A DNA stretch of 64,000 nucleotides from Nectonema munidae (taxonomy: Eukaryota; Nematomorpha; Nectonematoida; Nectonematidae). Within the stretch, counting starts at the first letter, position 1. Each line of letters begins with the position of its first letter. The stretch is from positions 558,001 through 622,000 of the forward strand of contig JAUIRK010000052.1 in NCBI GenBank assembly GCA_030549495.1, written 5' to 3'. This document shows positions 32,506-44,500 of this stretch, piece by piece. The position numbers and the translations under genes were made by a program. Under the pieces are notes generated by a model. The model was not told where the DNA came from. It saw only the letters and a list, made by a program, of their open reading frames with translations, and made no database searches.

Positions 32506-35500
32506 GTGACTAATTTTTAAACTTGTTCTATGATTTTACATTTATTTATTTGACACGATCATTCATTCATTCATTCATTCATTCATTCATTCATTCATTC
32601 ATTCATTCATTCATTCATTCATTCATTCATTCATTCATTCATTCATTCATTCATTCATACATTCATTTAATAAGTAAACATATAAAGAGTAGTCACAAGC
32701 TAACAACCGATTTAGTACCAGTATATTTCCAAAGGAAACGCAGACCCCTTCATTAATGTCTATTTAATTCCATTCAAAACAAGAGCTCTTCTACGTTTCC
32801 TTTGGGAACATTGGTATTAAGTGGGTTGGTTAATTGTGTTGGTAAGATTAACTCATTTTATACCGATGTTCTCAATGAGAACGTAGACGAGCTCTCACTT
32901 TCAACGGAATTAAATAGGGATCACTAGTCTTCTGCTTTGTGCGTTCGTAAATGCATTAAATCTTTGTGGACCAAAATCTTTAAGACTAATCGTCTCCTTT
33001 GTTTTTCAATTGAAATTTATGTATCAAGTGATTTTCATTTCTTGCGACACTGGTGAGCTCAAAATAAAAAAATTAACGTAAATCAAGAAGAACAAAGGAT
33101 TATGGAGCATACATATCCGCCCAGATGTTCACTCTCAAATAGAAAGGAGTAAACAGAGATAGAATTGAAACGCGCAAACGGAAATGATAGACAAATGGAA
33201 TAGATTTATTTAAGAATTAATGAATAGAATAGTAAATGAAGAATTTAGCTATCAGTAAGAATCCTTACTTGTCAGAAATGAGAAGAAAAATCGAATTGTG
33301 AACATGATTTCTTGAATTTTTAACTGATGAAAAAATCTAAGCTATTATCATTTCTACTGGCTATTTTGCAAGTACGCAATAATATCATCTTCATTTTGAC
33401 ACTATGGCTTATCGAAGCAAAATGCAGTCAGTCACTGGCAACTTCTAGCATAATGTAAGTGGATATTTTTTATTAAATAAAAAGAAAATTAGCTATTTGC
33501 TTAAATTAAGTTTCTGGAAGAGTTACATGAATCAGAAAAGAACTCTTAAGAATTGTTTGATTAATCACAATTATTTTGCTGTTCACTTTTTCCTCTTGCA
33601 TAAACCTTTCTGATTCCAAACAAACTGTGGCAAAGATTAATTCAAGTTATTTATTATAATGTATGTGAAGTAAAGAATCCATACCTTTCTGTCAGGATGA
33701 TTGTCTCGATGAAAGTTCGATAGGTTGCCTTAGTTTTCAAGAAGAAACGGAAACCGGAAAAAAATTACTCCGTAACTAGCCTTGATCATTCGAAGTCTTA
33801 CTTCTGTACATCCTTTTTTCGGTTAGGACAGGGGTTAGCAACCATTTCAAGCTGTGGGGCCCAATGAAGTCTATCTAAGTTCTAGCGAGCCGGTATAAAA
33901 GTTGGTTGTATGAAAAATTTAAAAGTATAGTAATAGTAGTAGTTAATTGCAAAATAAATCCCATCATTCAATGTACTTAAGCAAAAATCTTATCCTGAAT
34001 CACTTTCTTCTTTTTTTTGATTTTCAAAATGCCCAAATGAATACCATTTAATGCATAAAAAATATACTCCGATTCCCGAATTTTATTATATACCATCTCC
34101 AACGCTGACTGCTATCCCTTTGAAATATCAGATTCTTCCGACTCCCCATGCCTGATCGATCCCGTAACCGTGTTTTCAACGCTCTTTTCCAATTTAAACT
34201 CACAAAATTTTCTTGTTAGAGCTGAAGTTTTGGAAGCCACGAAAAATACTTCTAAATAAAATGTATCAAATCTTAAGATGGAGTGAAAAGTCCACACAAA
34301 AAGGGTTCACGAGTGGTAACTTGCTCATCCCTGGGCCAGGGCGCGGGGAAAACTTTTTCGCATATAAATGTAATCCTTTGATTTGAAGTACCAAAAGTTG
34401 GGAGAATTGGGGATCCTTGGATGCATAGTGCCAGAGAAGTATGGCGGCTCAGGCTTGGACTATCTCTCATACGCCATAGCTATGGAAGAAGTTAGTCGTG
34501 GCTGCGCTACTACAGGTACATCCCTTATTCTTCACACTTCATGCTCGCTTTTTCTTGAACCTCTCTTCATTTTCTCCTGCCTTTCTTCTCCTTTTTCCAT
34601 CATCCTTTGAGGAGCAGAATTTTGAGAACTGAGGGTCCGCCGATTGATTACGTGATAATGTTTTCATTTTTATAATTATACTAGAAATAACGCTCGCAAA
34701 AATACCATATACTATTTCATTAATGGCAGAATATTTACCTAAAGATTCATTCATTCATTCATTCCCTTTTTCAATAGATTTTCATATTTAGTAGGGCTTT
34801 TGTGTCACGCTGAAAGGTCTGATATTTTCATCTTGAAATCACTACGAGTCTTGCGTTTTTTCTATAAACGTTGGCCTCCTCTTAAAATTATTTGATGCCA
34901 TGTGTGTTTTGTCAAAGAATAAATTTTTGAACCAAATCGCCTGCATAAGATCGGTCTCAATTTATCTGCATCTCCATGCATAAATACCATGGAATTGCGT
35001 TAGTGCAAGCATTGTTTAGAAGGATCACTCGGATACTACGAACTTGATTCTCCGTCTCAAATTCCATAATGTTAACAACGTATAATACTTATCGCCTGCT
35101 GTCATTTTTAATGGAATTTTATATATTTATAGCAGGCCATTTTTCATTTCTTGGGGCACTGCAGTTCCAATCGTGGTCAAAGAGTTAAAGCAGAGGGATT
35201 TTATTTTACGGAACACTGGTGTCCCATTGTTCCGGGAAGTGAAAAATCAAACACATATATCATGTGCACACATACCCATCCAAAGAGATATCCACTTTCA
35301 ATTATTTATCATCCTTCACCTACACAATATACCGTTGATTTTAATTTTCTAATCCTTACTTCACCTTATTGCATATGCATAGTATAAGAAAGCTTTGCTA
35401 TTTTGTTTTAGAAAACATATGTTAGACAGATAACATATGATCTTAATGCGTAAGCGAGTAACAAATTTGACATCCTAACGGATTCGGATGTCAGAATAAT

Positions 35501-38500
35501 TTTTTAGCGGATGTGAATATCATAAAATTTATATTGTAAGCAAACCCAAGTTTTACACTTCTTAAAAAATTAGAGAGAAGATGTCAATGTACATGTGTTA
35601 TCATAGAGACGTATACTTATCATAATAATTTTGGCTAAAGTAAAAATTAAAAAATTCCGAAAAAAACTTTGCGGTATATAGAAAAAAGAAAAAGTTTGGA
35701 AATTGGGGATGCGAATGGTATCGGGGATGCTGAAACTTAAATGATCCGCGGATGAGGATGTTTAAGAGGATGTAAAAATTTTTTTTTGCAGATGATTCAA
35801 TTGATCTCTTCTATATGCTGGCATTCCACTTTTTTGTGGTATAGATAGTTCGATTATAATGAAATGCATGAATTTAATCAAAGTTGACCAATAGTTTAAC
35901 CGCTTTATACTAGTCCTAGTATTTTAGCTCTAGCTATAACTCAAAGATAGGTTGTCAATCACCCTAAATTAAGTAGACGCTTACCGAATCCAAAAAGTAA
36001 AAGGATGGCTAATATCGCCAACTATTTGATAAAATTAAAAAACAGCAAAAATTTAAAAGTAAAGTGCCGGTCATTGAGCATAATATGACTTACAAAATCA
36101 AAAGCAGAAGCGCCCGAGTAGTGTTGGATGCAAAGTAGGAAAGAAAAACTCTGATAAATGACACTCATAAATAATGATACAACGAGATTGGAGAAGACGA
36201 ATTCGACGATTGGAGAGATTAAACGATGGCTATATAGCAGTAGCATAGCCAAAAAATGGAAGTTGGGGGGGGGGGGGGCATATAAGGAATTTAGGGGGGG
36301 GGGGGCAAGCATATTGGAAATAAAATTATTTGAGGGGGGGGGGGGGCAGAAAAGGTATTTGGGGGGCACTGCCGCCCCCTTGCCCCCCTCTGGCTACGCC
36401 CCTGCTATATAGTATGCTCTATTTTCTTTTTTATCATCAGGTGCCACTATGAGTGTGAATGCTTCGCTGTATATGGGAGTTTTGTTGTCTGAGGGAAGTG
36501 AAGAGCAGAAAGAAAAGTGGCTTCCAGATTTTGCTTCTGGTAAGAAGATCGGCTGTTATGCGTTGAGTGAGCCTGGGAATGGCAGCGATTCCGCTAATGC
36601 CTCCACAACTGCCAAAGCCACCTCCAGCAATGACGGTAGGTATTTAAATCTCTTTACTGCCCCATCTACTCCCGTTTTATAACCAGGATCAACAATGCCA
36701 ACAAGTCCGCACTCCTTCATGAATATCTTGACAAAATTTACCTTAACACTCGCGCACACACTCACACACATTCTGCTTCAATACTGGCTAATGCTAGACT
36801 ACCTGAAGAAGAAACATCAATTATTTGAAATTTTGGAATATGAGTCCTGGATTTTACTTCCGACTCATATTCCTTGCTATCTTAGTGCTTTTATGAGATG
36901 CTTATCACACCCTTCACTACAACTAATTCCATATTTGCTTTATTCTTGACAACTGTTATCAAATTACTTTGTCAATAAAGTTGAAAATATTCTATATAGT
37001 CAAAAAAAAATTTATTTTTCATATAGTCAAATTTTAAAGGCGTAAAAAATATACCATTAAAAACTTTTTTTTATAATAACTTGTATCATCTTCCACTTGC
37101 CCATGAGAGCTTGTTCTTCATCTCAACTAACCATGATCGAACATTTGTCTGCAACGTCGTCTCCAGCTTTTTCTCATCTGTGATTCTTCTATCTTGAGGT
37201 ATCTCGTCTTCATGTCTTCTTTCGCGATTTCTTTCTACGTTTTCTTTGGTCTTCCTCTCTTCATATTTCCGTGAACTCTTTGATCTCGTACTCTTCTGAT
37301 GAAACTTTATGCATCCATTCTCTAAAAATGATGAACCAGGCATTGCAGTCTTCCAAGTGTCTTATCTTAAATCTCCGTCATCTTAGCACAGCGTTTGGAC
37401 CTTGTCCTTGAGTGTCTTGCCACATATCTTGCTTATCATTTTCATTTCTGTTGTTTGCATAAGCTTGATGTCCACCTTTTGCACTCTCCAACATTCAGCA
37501 CCATAGCACATTACACTTCTTACACAAGCTTTGTGCAGTCTTTCCTTCACTTTTAGTGACAGTGTTCTCCAACAAAGTACACACGATAGATGATTTAATT
37601 TTTAGTTTGTGTTCTTGCTGTAACCGCTCTTCCAAAATCGCCATCTCTTCCCAGCATATCACTCATCTAACAAAATTCCTTGACCACTTCAATTTCATCA
37701 ACTATACGCAATTCTTTCCATCTGTTAGCGAACCAGCGATCCAAGTACAAAGCAGAGAATTGCACTTCAAAAATTCCTCTTGCAGTTACTAAATCCTAAT
37801 TATAATTTGCCTTAACAAAAAATTCCTATTGAAGAACTGGATTCTAAATGATGCGCTTTATTTTTATGATTTGGTGCTTCTAAATCGCTAAAACTCGCAT
37901 ATATCCAATCTTAAAAGTGCCTTGGCACAGTCTGCACTTTGCTTCGTTTGCATCATTAGTTGAAATTTTGCCAATCATATTCCTCTTCCCTTGCTTTGTT
38001 TTTACTTTTTGCATAAACTTTTTTTTTGATGTAGGTTCCATCAAAAAAGATGACATAATCACTTTTAAAATAGAATTTTGAAAAAATTCATGAATAAATC
38101 ACTCACATCATCCTTTATATTTTATTATCAATGATGGACAAGGACATATAACTCAAAATAAAGACTGTCCTTTTGAATGAAGGACAGTTGGAAACCGTAG
38201 GTAAATGTATTAAGCTTGTCTCCAGTGGTCTTGTCAGAATACTGATAAGAAGCATGCAGATGAATCGGTGTAGATCATTTCTTTTCCCCAAATCATCGCA
38301 CATTGACATGGTGATGATAATAATAATCAGTTTTACCTCTATTTTCTCTGCAATGCTAGGGTAATTAGGCGCTAGCCCATAACTGCAACTACGAAATATC
38401 TTAGTTTCAATTATTATAATATATTAAAGCTTTTTTTTCACGTTATTTTTGCACTTTCCCCAGTTTTGCATATTGTACGGCATTACTTTTCTCCTTCCTA

Positions 38501-41500
38501 TTTGTGCATCGCAAAAACATTCTTATTTCTTCTTTTGTAAAAGTATATTTATTTCATTTACTTTTCAAATACTTCCTTTTTCCCGCTTCTTATTTTGAAT
38601 TTCAAAGGGAACTTACGCATTATTCTCAACATCTTCATTTCCGTTTGTATTTTTAATCCATCGTTCTCAGTTTCTTTAATGGCATAGCTTTCGCCTCTAT
38701 ACATTAAACTCCACCTATGGTAACATTCATATAAATAATTTCCTATCATCATCATCATCATCATCATTATTCCATTTTACTCTTAAAATATAAATGATTT
38801 TATAGTGAGATATATTAAGATTATTTTATTCACTCACACCTAGTCTAAGCATTTATCCGAGATTCAGCCAAAATCATTAATCCGTTGGATGCACTTTTCG
38901 CTTGTGATATGTCTCCTACCATATCAACCCTAAAACGAGTCCTGGCTGTATTTTAATTTAATTTTTTTCGCACAGGCTGGACTTTGGATGGCACGAAGTG
39001 CTGGATCACTAGTGGTCCTATTGCATCTGCCGGTCTCATCTTCGCAACATCTGACAAAAGTTTAAAGCATAAAGGAATTAGTTGTTTCATCACGCCTATG
39101 CCCGTTCAAGGTTTTTCCTTAATTTTATTTCAACGCCTGCAAAGACAACACAGAATATATAGTATAATAGAATACTCTGTTTTACGGCTAATGTTTCCAG
39201 CACGCTGAGGTTTAGCCGGTTTTTACCACTATGGCATTTTAGATAAAATTAAACGTCTCTCTCATTATTTTGCGTCTCCATTCATCTCTATTTTGCTAGT
39301 CCCCTAATGTTAAATGTCTTTTACTCATGTCTTTTTTGACTATTTCTATCCATGCCATCTTTAGCCTGCCTTTACTCTTACCTAAAGTTTGATTTTTATA
39401 GGCTTCTTTAATTATATCACACGAAGGTCTTCTATTTACATGCCCAAACCACCTTAACCTTGGTATTTCTAATACTTTATTTATTTCATTTACTTGATAT
39501 AAACTTCTTATCTTTTCATTACTTATTTTAGCTTTTAGATTAAATTTACACATAATTCTTAACATCCTCATCTCTGTGGTGTTTAGTCTATTTTTCTCAG
39601 ATTCTTTTAAAGTCCAACTTTGGCCACTATACACTAAACTAGACCTAATACAACTTCTATAAAGAAAACCCCCTAATTTTAACGAAAAGATACTATTGCA
39701 TAAAATACCACTTAACGCTTTAAACTTTTTCCAATCTATGTAGATAAAATGGCGCTGACACTTCATAAATAAAAGTTGTAAAGAAAATAAATGGAAAACG
39801 TTGGGTAAATCTTTTATTTAAAACAAAATGCCAGCAATAATATTTCGGTCACTATGGCCTTCTTCAGATATATTATATGACGTAAAATGAAAGCATGGAG
39901 TTTTTCCAATCTAGTTGTATTATATGTTATACAGAGTTACTTACACTACCTGTTTTGTCTAAAACCTGACCTAAATGACAAAATTGTTTAACCTCTTCTA
40001 ATTCTACGCCGCCTACTACTACTTTTTCTTCCAATACTACATCGGTATTTGGGTTGAACTTAAACAGCAACTACACTTATAATTTGTTGTATTTATCAAA
40101 CTGCCCTTAATGTTTGAGCATTACACAAAGAATAGAGTTTCTTTTAACTCTTTTTCCTCAAACTCCACATGGATCTATTTTAGAAATTGTTTTCTCAGTA
40201 CCCTTAAAAGAATCGCTAATTTTCATGCACTTAGTTTTGTGGGTGTTTATTCTTAAACCTTTTTTCTCTAGTGTCTCATACCATGTGCTAATCTTTTTAC
40301 TTAATTCTTCAGAAGATTCTCCTATTAGTACTATATCATCTGCCTATAAAATCTCACCCGTATCTTCCTTAATTAAATCCTTAAGAATTTCATCAAGAAT
40401 GATATTAAATAAAAAAGGGCTTAAAATCGAACCTTGATGTAAGCCTACTTTTATTTTAAACTTACTAGAAATTGAATTATTAATTTTTATAAAAGTGTCT
40501 TCGCTTTTGTACAAGGCCATACTGGCTCTCACTAGTCTTTCATTTACCACTTTTCTTCTCAAAGACCACTCAATGAGACTTGTAGAATCAGAGTCAAAAG
40601 CTTTCTCCCAGTCTACAAAAGCAAGATACAGACTATGCCCATTTCTTGCTCTCTTTTCGATAAGCTGTCTAATAATAAAAATAGCGTCATTTGTGCTCTT
40701 GCCCGGCATGAAACCGAAATGGATTTTACTAATTTGAATACACATTTTTAGCCTATTCAATAGAATTCTTTCTATCCAGCTGATTTATTTGGTTTCATTT
40801 GGTCAAAAGCACAAATGACTTCATCAAGAGACACAGATTCATAAGGTCCTTCAACTTTATCGACCGCATCTAGATTGCCTAACTCATTTTCATTTTTAAA
40901 GATTACTTTAGAAAAATGCGACCAGGTGTTTAACTTATCCACTAAATTACTAGCTAAATATCCATATTTATTATACAAGGAATCCCAACTACGTCTTGAT
41001 TTATCCTTCTGTTTGCTTAACTATTTTGAAAACATCATTAGTTGTTTTGCTTTCATTCGCTTGTTTTAATTGTTAAATTCTCTCTTCTTTGCCCCTTCTA
41101 ATAATTTTTACACCTATTTTTTGCATTTTTATACTCTATTTCTTTTTCTTTAGTTTTATCTTACTAATAAGCTCTAAATGCTTTTCTATTTACATCTAAA
41201 CATTCTTTAACCTCATTACTCCAAAACCAAGTTACCTTATTTATATTTTTTAAAAACTTTGTTTTACCCTAAAACTTTCTCTCCTATTCTTACCATGTTA
41301 TTTTTAATTTTGTCAGTTTTAATTTTTCCTATTTTCTTGATAAAATAAATGCGCGCAAATAATCTCTATGTTGACTTACTACACGTGATTCACCCGAAAA
41401 GGTTTTGGTATTGATTAAAAACTTTCCCAAAATTTTGTGGCATCATAATGCAGTCAATCACAGAAGCTTCATTACCTGATTTGTAAGTTATCCTATGCCC

Positions 41501-44500
41501 TATACTTTTCTTAAACTGTGTATTAGCTAAAAATAAACACATGCTCTCTACAAAACCAAGTATATTCTCGCCCTCTTCATTCATTTTACCATAACCGTAT
41601 CTTTTCCTATTCCAAATTACTTTGTTTAAACTAAAATAAAAATTTTCTATAATCTTTGCGCTAAGTCCTATTTGTGGAGCATATACAGATAAACCAACCA
41701 AATTTCGTTGTTAATACAGATATCTGTAACAATTATTCTATCACTAACTCTATTGACACCCCACTATTCTATCTGCAAAGTTTGCCTTAATCATTATCCC
41801 TACTCCAGCTGTACCAAAATAATTTGTAGTTATCAACCATTTACACTTATCTCCCGTATACCTTACTTTCCGAAGTCCTACAAATCAACTTTTCTTCTAT
41901 TTAACATTTCTGTTATTTCTACTGATTTTCTAACTAAACTGCCCACATTCAAACTCTCAGCCTCTCCACAACTTTTTTTACCACTATTCTTTCTAAGGTA
42001 GGAAAGTGGTGAAACCCGCCCGGTACTTTTGTGGCTGTACCGCCCCAATGTAATTTTGATGCCATAATTGTAACTAAATTTTGTCAAGTTTTTTACATGC
42101 AGGATGCCCTTCCTTACGCAAACCCTCTTCCTTTCCCAGGACGAGGCGATGGTGGAGACAGAACTAAAAATGATTTGTCAAACGTGCTTTAACGACCGTC
42201 TCTAATAAACGAGGATGTGTCTATAGCGACCATTCCTGATTTAGCTTATTCGAGCTTGATTATGCCAGCATCTATTCACAAGGAGCGCTTTTGAGGGTTC
42301 GTTTTTGTGGGGTGCTCTTATCCTTTCTACTGCTCTCTCTATGTATCATTCAATGTGTTCAAAGGATTATCATATGGCAAGGTAGAAGATAAGCTGGGCA
42401 TCAGAGCTTCGCCAACCTGTTCCCTAATTTTTGAAGACTGCCATGTTCCAAAGGAAAATTTGATGGGGAAATTGGGCGATGGTTTCAAAATTGCGATGAA
42501 ATCTCTGGATGCAGGACGGATTGGAATAGCGGCACAAGCTATTGGTAATTTTTTCCGCTATTTTTATTTATAACAAATACAAAGTATTCAAGGAGCCTCG
42601 GTTTTTTTCCCCATCTTCATTTACTCGCCATGGCCAATTACGCCTGAGCACTTCCTAACTGCAATGAAAGAAGTAAGAGATCCTACAGAAGAAGCCTTGT
42701 TCAATTGTATTAAGTGCAACTGGATGAGGTGCACATAATAACTATACCACGAACATTTTCAATAATCAATGAATTAAGGCTTAGTAGTAGCAGGTATCAA
42801 TAGAAAGGTTGACACTAAGAATTAGAGGTAGCAATCGATGCTGTATAGAGGCTATGCTTTGCGTGCAACACATGTGTGTAGGCTCTATGACTAACACGGT
42901 GAATAAGTTTTTTTTACTGAAGCGTCTTTTGTAGAAAGCTTTTCAGTAGCGTGCATAACATTATCTTACATTAATTAGCCAGCTAATTGTTTTAGGACGT
43001 AGTTTTCTTCAGCGATTTTCCATGTGCATAAACCTCTGCTGTAATCTTCCGGATACGATATAAAACAGGAGTGCCAAACACGACCTCTCGCACTCAACAT
43101 GATTTCCTCTTGCCCCCGTTCAATGATCTTTGTTATTGCATAATGGGATTTAAAGGCCATTAAGGGCACACTTTGTTCAATATATTGGTCGGGAGGAGGG
43201 TGGCGCGATGAATTTGAGGGTGCTAGTATTTTTTAAATTGTATTTCCTATACAAATTTTCTATTAATGTTTTCATTTTTTATATTTTATATAGAAATTTA
43301 TTTTTAGTATGCACTTTTTAAGGACCCAAACGCGCGGGGCTTTGTTGGAATTGATATAAATAAAATAGCGTAATCAATTAAAGTGATAAAATAACGAAAA
43401 TGGTTCTCACACATTCAATTTCCAAGGGAAAATGGAAAAGAAGGCATGACTTATTTTGAAAATGTTCATTATATACACGAGGCCTGGGGAGAGAAGGCTA
43501 CACCTTGTCCCCAAGTTGGGTGTCGGTGGCCATGATCGTGAGCCACCATTTTCAGAGAGAAGGCTGAGGCGTTATAAATCAGAATTCCTTTGCTTGTTTT
43601 CATTTAGTACTTTCCTGAAAATGTCCTTTCGCTCAAATATGTTGTTGAAATGTTAAAACTTATGATATTCTTTTCATTTCTCCTGAAAAATTGCTAACTT
43701 ATCACAGGACCTTATTTTTCACAGTTGCGATCCATTTCTGAGCATGCTTTGGGTATAGTAGGGCACACGTCGCTCAGGTTGTGTCTTCCCTTTGGAATCT
43801 TGAGCAACAGTACTTTGAACGTTTTCCAAAATTCAGTTTTACGCCCGCCCCGATAAATGCATTCACTACACTTTTCAATGTTTACATCAGTTTATGAAAG
43901 TCCTCTTTTGCGTAGGAATTGGGCAAGCAGCTTTAGATTGCGCTGCAGAGTATTCGCTTCAAAGAGAAGCTTTTGGCAAGAAACTTTCCCAACTTTCCAT
44001 CATCCAAGTAAGGACGAAATTTGTTTTATATACCATTTTTACTTCTACATTGTCTTGTTTAAGTTTGAAATTGTCTTAGCTTTAAAAAATTTTGAGCTTA
44101 AGCGTCAGACAAAATCGACTTCAACTGTTTCTTCAACACACATGTTTTATTTTATATTGTAAATAGCCCTTCTCAACTCTTTTATCTATTTTTATTAGTT
44201 AAGTTAAGTTAAGTTAACTTGGTTGACACAGACTTATGCGTTTTCAAATATAGCAATAAAGTGATATACTCTTTTAATTTATTAGTAAGTTTGGCTCTAC
44301 TATGACTTATAAATATAGAATTTGAGGAACGCCTTTATCCATAAGCAACTGTCTGTTCTTGCTGTTGCTGAAACTATTTTTCATAACATGTATAATAATC
44401 ATCAACCTTGAATATGTCTCTGAAAACAATGTTTACTCTTTGAAACTCTTTAGACCAAGTTGGCCGACATGCAAGTTAGACTGGAGAGCGCTAGACTGCT

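Noticed and set aside
32523-32756. IHSF-repeat protein
   Set aside because: Translation of an (ATTC)n microsatellite within ACADS intron 1.
36022-36412. Proline-rich / glycine-rich small proteins
   Set aside because: Both are translations of the G runs in the hAT MITE.
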